A DNA stretch of 64,000 nt from Anadara kagoshimensis (Eukaryota > Mollusca > Bivalvia > Arcoida > Arcidae). Below the pieces are notes generated by a model that ran no database searches, was not told where the DNA came from, and saw only the letters and a list, made by a program, of their open reading frames with translations. A program made the translations under genes and the position numbers. The stretch is taken from contig CM037869.1 of the NCBI GenBank assembly GCA_021292105.1, positions 310,001 to 374,000 of the forward strand, written 5' to 3'. Shown piece by piece: positions 18,582-27,525 of the stretch (position 1 is the first letter of the stretch; every line of letters begins with the position of its first letter).

Positions 18582-21033
18582 AGTTAAAGTTCAAGATAGT
18601 GCCACAAGTCACAAAATTAGACTTATTCTGGATTCAGGATCGCAGCGTTCTTATATTACGAAGGATTTAGCTGAAAGAATGTGTTTAAAGGGTGACCAAG
18701 ATGAAGAATTGAAATTAACGACATTTGGAAGTGAAAAACTAAAAGTGATTAAAACAACTGCCACACAACTGTGTATGAAGCTGAATAATAACAAATATAT
18801 GGACATTTCCGTTAATATTGTGCCTGTTATATGTGGCTCTATACAAAGAAAGAAAGTAAAAAGTGATTTGTTAAAGAACATTGACCATCTTGTCCATAGT
18901 TTAGATTTAGCAGATGATGTTCCTTTACACGATGATTCATCTACTGTTGACATTCTTATTGGGAATGATTATTACCTGGATCTTATTTTATCACAAAAGA
19001 TTGAAATTCAGCCTGGATTGTATTTACTAGCATCAAAGCTTGGATGGATACTTACTGGACGTACAAATGAGGTAACGGAGAACAACAACGATGTGAATAT
19101 GTTAATTCTCACACATGAAAATAACATTACAAAGACAAGTGTTTTTACAAATGTTGATCCAGTACTGCCTACCAAACCAGATCTAGAAGATTTCTGGAAT
19201 ATTGAAGCCATTGGTATAATGGACAAGTTGGACTAAGCTGACGACATTAAATCAATGAAAAACTTCCAGGATACGCTTGTATTCAAAGACGGAAGATACC
19301 AAGTAACATGGCCATGGAAGGAAGACATTCCTGACTTACCGGTAAATCGTGATCTGGCATTAGGTCGGCTTAAATCATCGGTGTCGAGAATGAAAAATTA
19401 ACTAAAAAATTGTTGCAGCAATATGATTCCATCATAAAAGAACAGCTAGCCAAAGGAGTAATAGAAAAGGTGGAACATTACAACAGTGCGAATCTATGTC
19501 ACTACATTCCACACCATGTTATTATTAATCCCTTGAAGCCGACTACTAAGCTTCGTATCGTTTATGATGCATCAGCTAAGACGAACAGTGTAAACAAAAG
19601 TTTAAATGAATGTTTATACAGAGGTCCAGTTATGCTACACAATCTTTGTGGCATATTACTTCGCTTTAGATTACACAAAGTAGCTGTTGTTGCTGATATT
19701 GAGAAGGCATTTCTTCAAATTGGTCTTCAGCCTAGTGAAAGAGATGTTACGCGATTCATTTGGTTAAAAGACTATGAAAAGGAAATAGTTGACAAGACAA
19801 ATCTTCAAGAATATCGTTTCTGTCGTGTTCCATTCGGAGTGATTTCAAGTCCATTCCTGCTTGGAGCAACTATAGAGAGTCATATGGATTCATTCAACAA
19901 TGACCTTTCCAGTAAGTTGAAAGGAAACATTTATGTGGATAATTTAATCACGGGAACAGATTCGTCGAATGAAGCCATTCAACTCTACATTGAAACAAAA
20001 TCAATGTTCAAAGAAGCTTCAATGAACATCCGAGAGTGGATATCTAACAGCGAGGAAGTAAATAGGTTTATACCAACCGACGACAAGGCAACTAGTACAA
20101 CAATAAAAAGTTCTGGGATATGTGTGGAATGCTGAAAACGATAGTATTGCTTTGAAACCTCCAGATGAGATTATTTCTACAGATAAAGTGACCAAAAGAT
20201 GTGTTTTGAAGGAAATAGCATCTGTGTTTGATCCGCTGGGATTGTTTTCACCTATATTGTTACGAGGCAAATTACTTTTACAAGAGACATGGAAGATGGG
20301 CCTTCATTGGGATGACGTATTAGAAGATAGTATGATACAGAATTGGATGTCTATTAAATCTGACCTAAATCATATTTACAATTATCAAGTTCCACGATAT
20401 ATTGAAACAGATGGTTGTAATGGAGTAAAATACACCATACTTTCATTTTGTGATGCAAGTGCATATTCAGCTGTGGTGTATTTACATCAACAGAGCGAGA
20501 ATTACACAAAGGTTAGCTTGATATTTTCGAAGACTCGACTTGCTCCTGTAAAACAGATGACGATTCCTAGACTAGAACTCATGGCTGTACTGATTGGTGT
20601 GAGATGCATTGCCTTTGTGAAAAATCAACTTAGATTGCTTGTGGAAAAGGTATTTGTTTGGACTGATTCCCAGTGTGTTTTGAAATGGATTTCCTCAAAG
20701 AAAGATTTATCGGTATTTGTGAAAAACAGGGTATCTGAGATTAAGACACATGACATTGAATTCTGCTACGTCAACACAAAAGAAAATCCTGCTGACATTG
20801 CTTCTCGCGGAACAACTTTACAGTTACTCGATAGAAATCAACTTTGGTGGTTTGGTTCTCAGTGGCTGTTAAAATCCATAGGTGAATGGAAGTGTAGTAT
20901 ACAGAAGACAGATAGCGAGGAAGAAAGCAACTATGAATCTGAAATGAAAAAGTCTCAACAAATAACTTCTGTACATCTATCTGGAGAAAGTTGTAAATTC
21001 ATTCGGACATGCACCATTCGGATTACAGTGTGA
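18532..21033 (+). pseudogene. BEL/Pao pol: protease, reverse transcriptase, RNase H (broken)
   Basis: The protease shows LILDSGSQRSYI (catalytic D-S-G). After stops at 19234-19236 and near 19398 and a frameshift, the reverse transcriptase follows (19410-20135) with ADIEKAFLQI, VPFGVISSPFLL and YVDNLI. The usual YVDD second Asp is Asn here, a G-to-A change. A further frameshift near 20125 enters the connection/RNase H part (20122-21033) with FDPLGLFSPI, FCDASAYS, PRLELMAV and WTDSQCVL, the order expected for Pao-type elements. At least three frame breaks make it non-autonomous. Confidence 0.85.
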
Positions 21034-21160
21034 AGACTATTCATCAGTGTCAAAATTAATACGATAACCGCGTTTGCATTACGGTTTATCAACAAACTAA
21101 AAAAGGCATGCAAGGACAGTGGAGTTCTTACTACTACAGAATTATGTTTGCTGAAAACAT

Positions 21161-22639
21161 GTGGTTATTACATATACAGAAAAAGAATTATCAGAACTGT
21201 TCATGAAGAAACCTAACAAAGAGGCAAACAATATGAAGGTTCAGTTAGGATTATTCAAAGATCAAGATGGAATTTTACGATGCAAGGGAAGAATGGAACA
21301 TGCGCATCTTAGTGAAGCTACAAGGTTTCCAATTCTGGTTCCAAAAAGCGAACGATTCACGAGATTATTAATAAAAAGAGCACATCAACAAAACCTACAC
21401 AGTGGTGTTTCTCAAACCTTGAGTCAAGTAAGGTACAGATATTGGATTCCTAAAGGGCGTGCCACAGTTAGACAAGTCCTGAATGATTGCTTAATTTGCC
21501 GCAGACATGAAGGAGGGCCTTATAAAATGCCACCAATGTCTCCATTGCCGGTTACTCGTCTTTCAGAGGCGCCAGCATTTGCTAGAACTGGCCTGGATTA
21601 TTTTGGACCATTGTTTGTGAAATGTTTTGGAGAAAAGTCTAAAGTGTGGGTGTGTTTGTTTACATGTTTGGTCACACGTGCAATACACTTGGAGATGGTA
21701 GAAGACATGACTACAGAAAAGTTTTTGTTGTGCTTCAGAAGATTTATATCACAGCGTGGTACACCGTTAGAAATTATTAGTGATAATGCTTCACAGTTCA
21801 AGACAGCTAATAATACTTTAGATTCACTCTGGAGCGAAGTTACTCTAAACAAAGAAGTGCAATCCTATGTGTCTGAAGTTGGAGTAACATGGAAATTCAT
21901 AGTGGAAATGGCTCCATTGATGGGTGGATTTTATGAAAGACTTGTCGGAATTGTGAAACGAGCATTTAGGAAAAGTTTAGGTAGAACACTGTATACTGTT
22001 ATTCAAATGCAGACTATAATAAAGGAAATTGAAGCAGTTGTTAATGCAAGGCCATTAGTGTATGTTGGTGATGACCTGAATTCTACAATAACGCTGACTC
22101 CTCAGCATTTCCTTACGCTAAATCCAAAGACAGGCATCCCGGATATAGAACTTGATATACGTGATCCTCTTTATCGTCCGTGTAATATTCTTGCTGACGA
22201 ATTACTTGAGAAATCGAAAAAAGGACAAAAGCTACTAGATTCATTCTGGAAAATATGGCGCGATGAGTATTTGTTAAGTATTAGAGAAAGACAACAAACA
22301 AAACTAAAATCTAAAAGAGTTCAAGCTTCTTCTTCTCCGAATGTGGGTGATGTGGTGATCATAAAAGATGACTTACCAAGAGGATGTTGGAAACTTGGAA
22401 AGATAATCGATCTGATACATAGTAGTGACCAATTGATACGCTCGGCCAAAGTACAGACGTCATCAGGACGTGTTATTGGTAGACCCTTAAATCTACTCTA
22501 TCCAATAGAATGTCAACGTTCTACAGACAACACGGACATTACTATTGAAAGTAAATATCCTTTACCTATCAAGAGTGAAAAACGCGTAAAAAGGAAAGCT
22601 GCGGCAACTGCAATGGAAAAAATTAAACATATGGACTAA
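21161..22639 (+). CDS. BEL/Pao integrase domain
   Basis: An open frame of about 490 codons covers the integrase. It has an N-terminal zinc-binding H..H..C..C region (RAHQQNLHSG...CLICRRH) and a catalytic D-D-E core (LDYFGPL, IISDNASQF, MGGFYERLVG). The C-terminal region is of DUF5641 type (VGDVVIIKDD, PRGCWKLGKI, RPLNLLYPIE). Integrase inserts the DNA copy into host chromatin. All three acidic residues are present. It would normally be the C-terminal part of Pol; here it is cut off by breaks at 21031-21160, so it has no start of its own. Confidence 0.85.
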   Translation: MVITYTEKELSELFMKKPNKEANNMKVQLGLFKDQDGILRCKGRMEHAHLSEATRFPILVPKSERFTRLLIKRAHQQNLHSGVSQTLSQVRYRYWIPKGRATVRQVLNDCLICRRHEGGPYKMPPMSPLPVTRLSEAPAFARTGLDYFGPLFVKCFGEKSKVWVCLFTCLVTRAIHLEMVEDMTTEKFLLCFRRFISQRGTPLEIISDNASQFKTANNTLDSLWSEVTLNKEVQSYVSEVGVTWKFIVEMAPLMGGFYERLVGIVKRAFRKSLGRTLYTVIQMQTIIKEIEAVVNARPLVYVGDDLNSTITLTPQHFLTLNPKTGIPDIELDIRDPLYRPCNILADELLEKSKKGQKLLDSFWKIWRDEYLLSIRERQQTKLKSKRVQASSSPNVGDVVIIKDDLPRGCWKLGKIIDLIHSSDQLIRSAKVQTSSGRVIGRPLNLLYPIECQRSTDNTDITIESKYPLPIKSEKRVKRKAAATAMEKIKHMD

Positions 22640-22811
22640 ATAGAGTAAAAACTGTTGTTACCATGTTAAAAATACTGTTATGAGCAATTTAATGTTTTAT
22701 ACAAATATTACACTAGTTTCCATTAACCTTAAAGTACAGTACAGCGTTACATAAGTTATATGGACCTTAAAAATCCGTGTAAAGATCACCGTGAATTAGA
22801 TACCAATCACC
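22640..22811 (+). other. spacer between integrase and the U3-like promoter
   Basis: About 170 bp of non-coding DNA after the integrase stop. No polypurine tract or coding motif was recognised. Confidence 0.3.
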
Positions 22812-22948
22812 GGCGGAGCTATTATCTATCTAACGGAGCAAGCTGTTTTTTTCATGTGTACCGTTGTTGCACGAGCAACTTTTACAAAAAATTTATATAA
22901 AAAGATTCACGAGGGTGTTACTCGCACATAAGAATTATCGAAGTGATC
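22812..22948 (+). promoter_or_regulatory. U3-like promoter upstream of zinc-finger gene copy 1
   Basis: It resembles the element's LTR U3 in layout and sequence: GGAGC(A/T) motifs, then GTTTTT(TT)CA(C/T)GTGTA, then GCACGA..AC..TTTACA, then a TATATAA box at 22894-22900 about 50 bp before the ATG. The LTR equivalent has TATATAAA at 17248. This looks like a diverged second U3 serving as a private promoter. Function is inferred from similarity. Confidence 0.5.
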
Positions 22949-23584
22949 ATGGAAAGATATATTTGTGGTACGTGTAACAGGGGGTATAAACATAAGAAGA
23001 ATTTAAAGCGACATATTACAGAAAGGCACACAGATGTTAAACATTGGAAATGTGTTGTGGACGGGTGCAAGTCAAAATTCATTCGAAGAGGTTATCTATC
23101 TAAACATTTGATTTTGAACCATGGTTATAGCAGTGCGGTTGCTAAAAACGCTGCTGTGAAAGCCCCTCGTGGTGACATACAACCTCAATCATCGTATTAT
23201 GAAGACATCAGTGAAGATGAAACAATTTTCGATTTATTTGAGGATATAAGTTCTAGTGTCCCGGAAGATTTTAATGCCGATGACTTTAATTTGGAATATT
23301 TGGACGACAATCAAGAGGTTCAAGAAAGGGAAAACAACACTAGCGAAGAAATCACGGGTGAAACGGAAGAAATGCGGACAGAAGATAATGAAAGTACGGA
23401 CAAACGCAAAGAAGATGATGCTGATAGTGTTATAGTTATATCAGATAGTGAAGATGAACTCATAAATAATAATGCTGTTGAACTGTCTTCGTCACGATCT
23501 GTGACCCAAATATTTATGTTAACAATTACACGCAAAGTAAGGTTTGTTAATGATGTAGAAATTGTGGACAATATTGAAATATGA
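22949..23584 (+). CDS. retrotransposon-borne C2H2 zinc-finger protein, copy 1
   Basis: An intact gene for 211 residues, with ATG at 22949 in a good context (ATCATGG). Two C2H2 fingers lie at the N terminus: C6-x2-C9-x12-H22-x4-H27 and C35-x4-C40-x12-H53-x4-H58, with a basic first finger (YKHKKNLKRH). Residues about 85-170 are strongly acidic. VIVI at 161-164 followed by SDSEDE is a classic SUMO-interaction-type motif. The C terminus alternates hydrophobic and charged residues. It has no signal peptide or membrane segment, so it is not an envelope. It sits between integrase and the 3' LTR. A nuclear DNA-binding, SUMO-linked regulator is the natural inference; the target is unknown. Confidence 0.8.
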   Translation: MERYICGTCNRGYKHKKNLKRHITERHTDVKHWKCVVDGCKSKFIRRGYLSKHLILNHGYSSAVAKNAAVKAPRGDIQPQSSYYEDISEDETIFDLFEDISSSVPEDFNADDFNLEYLDDNQEVQERENNTSEEITGETEEMRTEDNESTDKRKEDDADSVIVISDSEDELINNNAVELSSSRSVTQIFMLTITRKVRFVNDVEIVDNIEI

Positions 23585-23629
23585 ATTTAATGATTAATTT
23601 TTCAATCTTCCCAACTTTGTGTGTGGGAG

Positions 23630-23672
23630 TGTCGCGAATTGCGAACTTATTATATTTACTCCAATGGAGCAG
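23630..23672 (+). repeat. 43-bp orphan LTR start between the two zinc-finger genes
   Basis: The first 43 bases of the LTR (TGTCGCGAATTGCG... to ATGGAGCAG) follow copy 1 and then join the start of the second U3-like promoter at a shared GGAGCA-like motif. This marks the duplication junction. Confidence 0.8.
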
Positions 23673-23827
23673 GCGGAGCTATTATCTATCTAACGGAGCA
23701 ATTGTTAGTATAACGGAGCAAGCTGTTTTTTCATGTGTACCGTTGTTGCACGAGCAACTTTTACAAAAAATTTATATAAAAAGATTCACGAGGGTGTTAC
23801 TCGCACATAAGAATTATCGAAGTGATC
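23672..23827 (+). promoter_or_regulatory. U3-like promoter upstream of zinc-finger gene copy 2
   Basis: It equals the copy 1 promoter except for one fewer T in the T-run and a 20-bp insertion that repeats a TAACGGAGCA motif. The TATATAA box is at about 23773. Confidence 0.5.
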
Positions 23828-24463
23828 ATGGAAAGATATATTTGTGGTACGTGTAACAGGGGGTATAAACATAAGAAGAATTTAAAGCGACATATTACAG
23901 AAAGGCACACAGATGTTAAACATTGGAAATGTGTTGTGGACGGGTGCAAGTCAAAATTCATTCGAAGAGGTTATCTATCTAAACATTTGATTTTGAACCA
24001 TGGTTATAGCAGTGCGGTTGCTAAAAACGCTGCTGTGAAAGCCCCTCGTGGTGACATACAACCTCAATCATCGTATTATGAAGACATCAGTGAAGATGAA
24101 ACAACTTTCGATTTATTTGAGGATATAAGTTCTAGTGTCCCGGAAGATTTTAATGCCGATGACTTTAATTTGGAATATTTGGACGACAATCAAGAGGTTC
24201 AAACAAGGGAAAACAACACTAGCGAAGAAATCACGGGTGAAACGGAAGAAATGCGGACAGAAGATAATGAAAGTACGGACAAACGCAAAGAAGATGATGC
24301 TGATAGTGTTATAGTTATATCAGATAGTGAAGATGAACTCATAAATAATAATGCTGTTGAACTGTCTTCGTCACGATCTGTGACCCAAATAATTATGTTA
24401 ACAATTACACGCAAAGTTAGGTTTGTTAATGATGTAGAAATTGTGGACAATATTGAAATATGA
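23828..24463 (+). CDS. retrotransposon-borne C2H2 zinc-finger protein, copy 2
   Basis: An intact 211-residue gene, 879 bp downstream of copy 1 and differing at about six bases. Three changes alter residues (I to T, E to T and F to I, all outside the fingers). Both C2H2 fingers, the acidic region and the VIVISDSEDE motif are unchanged. Two clean reading frames sit in an element whose gag and RT are broken, so either the duplication is recent or the accessory gene was kept. The gene is followed by about 45 bp and then the 3' LTR. As with copy 1, there is no env-like feature. Confidence 0.8.
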   Translation: MERYICGTCNRGYKHKKNLKRHITERHTDVKHWKCVVDGCKSKFIRRGYLSKHLILNHGYSSAVAKNAAVKAPRGDIQPQSSYYEDISEDETTFDLFEDISSSVPEDFNADDFNLEYLDDNQEVQTRENNTSEEITGETEEMRTEDNESTDKRKEDDADSVIVISDSEDELINNNAVELSSSRSVTQIIMLTITRKVRFVNDVEIVDNIEI

Positions 24464-24508
24464 ATTTAATGATTAATTTTTCAATCTTCCCAACTTTGTG
24501 TGTGGGAG

Positions 24509-24832
24509 TGTCGCGAATTGCGAACTTATTATATTTACTCCGATGGAGCAGTTTAGCTCCATTGGAGCATTTTAAGCTCCGGTAAAGTTTATTACGTTTT
24601 TCACGTGTATGCACGAACATTTACAGTTTTTTGGGATACTCAGTAGTATATAAAGGACATACTTCAGTTATTTAGGGTTTTTTTTGTTCTTGAATGTGAT
24701 GATGGATTGTATACATGTGTACATGTTAACCAATGTTAGTGAATATAAAGATCATGAAAGATTTGTGTCATCGTGTGCTTTATTCTAATGTAGTTGGCAT
24801 ATCAACTCAACAAACAAAAAGGGTCTGCTACA
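24509..24832 (+). repeat. BEL/Pao 3' LTR
   Basis: 324 bp, same ends as the 5' LTR. The preceding GTGTGGGAG is a weak polypurine tract. GTATA follows (24833-24837). Confidence 0.85.
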
Positions 24833-24950
24833 GTATATACCGATATATCGGTAACAAGTTTTCACAACTCTAGTATTACCTGATTTCTATTTATATAGTG
24901 AGCAGTTTTTACGATAATTCTCAATTCGTTAAATTTGCAACACATTCAAA

Positions 24951-26717
24951 ATGACTTCCGAGTCCATTCTTAAATATTTTCAACCAAAAACGCAAGATTT
25001 GTTGTTGGATACTAGTTTTACAAGCGTTGACCAACGTACAGCTGAAATTTGCAATTCCGAGCTAGATAAAGTGTATTCTCCTAGTAATAGTGCTAAAAAG
25101 AGAGGAAATTATCAAATTTTATCACCAGCTGACAAGGCAGAAATTGGACGATATGCTTCTCAGCATTCCACACCACAAACGATAGCACATTTTAAAGATC
25201 GTTTTGAGCTTAAACAAACTTCCTTCAGAAACTTTAATAGAAAATATTTGAGTGAAGTGTCACGTAAAAGAAAATTATTTGACAACGATTGTGATTCCAA
25301 TTGTGAAGTGTTTGAATTAAAACCACTTAAACGCGACAGGCCGCTTTTACTTGGTAATGAACTTGACATTAAGGTTCAAATTTTAATTAATGAACTTAGA
25401 AATAAAGGAGGAAACATAAATACTAGAATCGTCAGACCTCTTGCCAAAGGTGTAATTTTTATCACAGGACAGGAACCTTTTGTGTGACAATGGGGGAGGA
25501 ATTGATATCACTAGAGACTGGGCACTTTCAATAATGAAACGCATGAATTTAGTTAAGAGACGTGGTAATAGTACTGCAAAACCAGAAATCAAGGACTTTG
25601 ATGTCAAAAAGACAAAATTTCTGAATGATATAAAAGAACTTGTTCAAAAACATAACATCCCTCCTGAACTTGTGATCAATTGGGACCACACAGGAATCCA
25701 TTTAGTCCCCGTCAGTCGTTGGACCATGGCCGAAAAAGGTAGTGACAAGGTGGAAATCATTGGTTTGGATGATAAACGGGAAATTACAGGTAAGTAATAA
25801 TAAATAAATAAATAAATATATATCCTGGTGTCATTGTTGTACAAACAACTGGACGCTCACATGTATGTTTTATTATAAACATAAAGATCTTTATTTTAAG
25901 TAGATTTAATAATTGATAGAAACTATAAATTATATTTACCTGTATTGACCTAATAAATAAACAAATAAATATCCTAGTGGCATTGTTGTACAAACAACCG
26001 TTACAAGCACCTGTTACAATTACCGGCACGGGACAACCTAATCAATATCTAACAGTACAGCTATTGATGTAATGTTTCTAATCATGTTTAACCACAGACA
26101 AGATTTTGTAAGAAACATACCCTATTCGAAAAGTAATCACACCTTGAATTGATTATATTAGAGGTGTCATGGCTGGATCTTTAAGTGGCGACATTCTACC
26201 ACCGCAAGTAATATACCAAAGGAAAACGGAACAATGTCATGCCAAATTCAGATTTCCCACCAACTGGCATATAACGCATACAGAAAATCACTTGGCTAAT
26301 ACTGCAACCTCCTATCAATACGTAAACAACATCATCACCCCATATGTAATTGATATTAAAGATAAACTTGATTTGCCTATAGCCCAGAAATCATTAATTA
26401 TTTTGGATTTCTTCAGTGTCCAGTTAGGCGAGGACTTTAGAAATTTCATGTTGTCAAAAAATCTCGTGTATGTTTACGTGCCTGCCAACTGCACATCAAA
26501 ACTTCAACCCATGGATTTAAGTGTACAGAAGTGTGTGAAGGATCGAATGCGGGAGGCATTTGAAGACCACTATGCAGAAAAGGTTTCGAAAAGTTTACAG
26601 GAAAAGTCCGAGGTCAAAATTGACCTAACTATGACGACTTTGAAACCATTAAGTGCCAAGTGGCTTGTTTCAGCCATTGATTATCTCAAAGCAAACCCAA
26701 AAAATTTTTATCATTAA
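24951..26717 (+). pseudogene. pogo-type DDE_1 transposase, frameshifted, with a probable intron
   Basis: The ATG at 24951 starts a protein with an N-terminal helix-turn-helix region (LSPADKAEIGRYASQHSTP...). A one-base frameshift near 25478 leads into 25480-25797, with the first catalytic Asp in VINWDHTGIH. An interval of about 370 bp with GTAAGT at its start and an AG at its end follows. Then 26169-26717 carries the rest: SLSGDILPPQVIYQ, LIILDFFSVQ (second Asp; the usual LDNFS has N changed to F) and NCTSKLQPMDLSVQ (third Asp, 35 residues later). The transposase cuts and pastes the element by its inverted repeats. The frameshift makes this copy inactive. Confidence 0.75.
25805..26001 (+). 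repeat. direct repeat pair in the transposase intron
   Basis: Two similar segments of about 45 bp (AAATAAATAT.TCCT(G/A)GTG..ATTGTTGTACAAACAAC) lie at about 25805-25851 and 25953-26001. Confidence 0.6.
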
Positions 26718-27026
26718 TATTTAATTAATAAAGTTCATTCAAATTTATTTTAATTTGTATCATCGTTATGTTATGAAACCCGGAAGGCTTAATAGTGCAT
26801 TCCATTTCATTTTCCAATTTATAAATTACAACACTTCCGGTTGTCAATCAGCAGAATCCGTTCGTCTTGTGGCTGTTTGTGAACATCTAATTCAGTGAAG
26901 TGCCAAAAATAAAACGCCTTATTCAGTGAAGTGCCAAATTTAAACACACCAAAATTAAACATCCACATTTTGGGAGAAAACCGCCAAATTATCCCGACGC
27001 CAAAATTTCCCGATTTACGGTAGAAG

Positions 27027-27360
27027 ATGCCAGGATCAGAGGAACACATTGTTAACCCTATTTTAACGGAAATAGGAGGAATTGAGAAATTACACCCTGA
27101 TGAAGAAAGGCACAGCAACGGGACAAAATTCACAAGATGGCTGAGGTCATTTGAATTGTATGCAACAGGAAAGGGGATTGAGGAACCCAAACAGAAGAAA
27201 TCATTGTTATTGCATTGTGCGGGAATGCTAGTGTAAAATGTAATGTGGAAGTGGGTGGTGTAGGTGTGCCATTTCTTATAGACTTTGGTGCGAGTGTTAA
27301 TGTGATTGACAGAGAGATGTGGGGAAATTTCAAGCAGTGTAAGGTGAAGCGAGTCCAGGT
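27027..27360 (+). pseudogene. Gypsy gag-protease remnant
   Basis: The ATG at 27027 begins a short Gypsy Gag N terminus (TRWLRSFELYATGKGIEEP, KKSLLLHCAGM) and stops at 27234-27236. Within a few bases the sequence switches to a retroviral-type aspartic protease (VEVGGVGVPFLIDFGASVNV, with DFGAS at the active site). Most of gag is therefore deleted. It continues the Gypsy leader at 16558-16579 once the pogo element is removed. No polymerase or 3' LTR was found. Confidence 0.6.
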
Positions 27361-27525
27361 TAACTAGTAAGAACTTGTATGCATATGGATGTGAGAAACC
27401 ATTACCTATAGCAGGATGCTAAAGGAAGTTAGGAGAGAAAGAATTTACCTGATTAACTGGTAACTTAATAGACAAATACCTAAATTTCAGCTGTTTCTCT
27501 ACCCAATAGAACCAACATCTTCAGG

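Larger units (their letters stand above)
17110..24832 (+). mobile_element. BEL/Pao LTR retrotransposon with zinc-finger accessory genes
   Basis: It is bounded by two 324-bp LTRs (TG...CA) that differ at about nine positions by eye, mostly transitions. The five bases outside are GCATA on the left and GTATA on the right, a probable 5-bp target duplication with one change. Order inside: primer-binding site, gag with three zinc knuckles, protease, reverse transcriptase, RNase H, integrase with C-terminal DUF5641-type region, then two tandem C2H2 zinc-finger genes where an env gene would sit. Gag and pol are damaged; integrase and both zinc-finger genes are intact. Confidence 0.85.
16582..27020 (+). 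mobile_element. pogo-type DNA transposon, split by a BEL/Pao element
   Basis: Terminal inverted repeats of about 24 bp with three mismatches (CCGTAAAT.G.GAAATTTTGGC) lie at 16582-16605 and 26997-27020. Each is bounded outside by TA (16580-16581 and 27021-27022), the Tc1/mariner/pogo target duplication. Subterminal AGTGCCAAAATTA motifs recur at both ends. The right part encodes a DDE_1 transposase (24951-26717). Removing the BEL/Pao insertion at 17110-24832 leaves about 2.7 kb. The flanks join Gypsy leader to Gypsy gag, so the transposon landed in a Gypsy element. Confidence 0.75.

Noticed and set aside
23320-24450. Ser-rich minus-strand open frames opposite the zinc-finger genes
   Set aside because: They are antisense shadows created by the acidic Glu/Asp codons of the sense gene.
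22949-24463. Envelope gene in the BEL/Pao element
   Set aside because: The product has no signal peptide, no membrane segment and clear C2H2 fingers.
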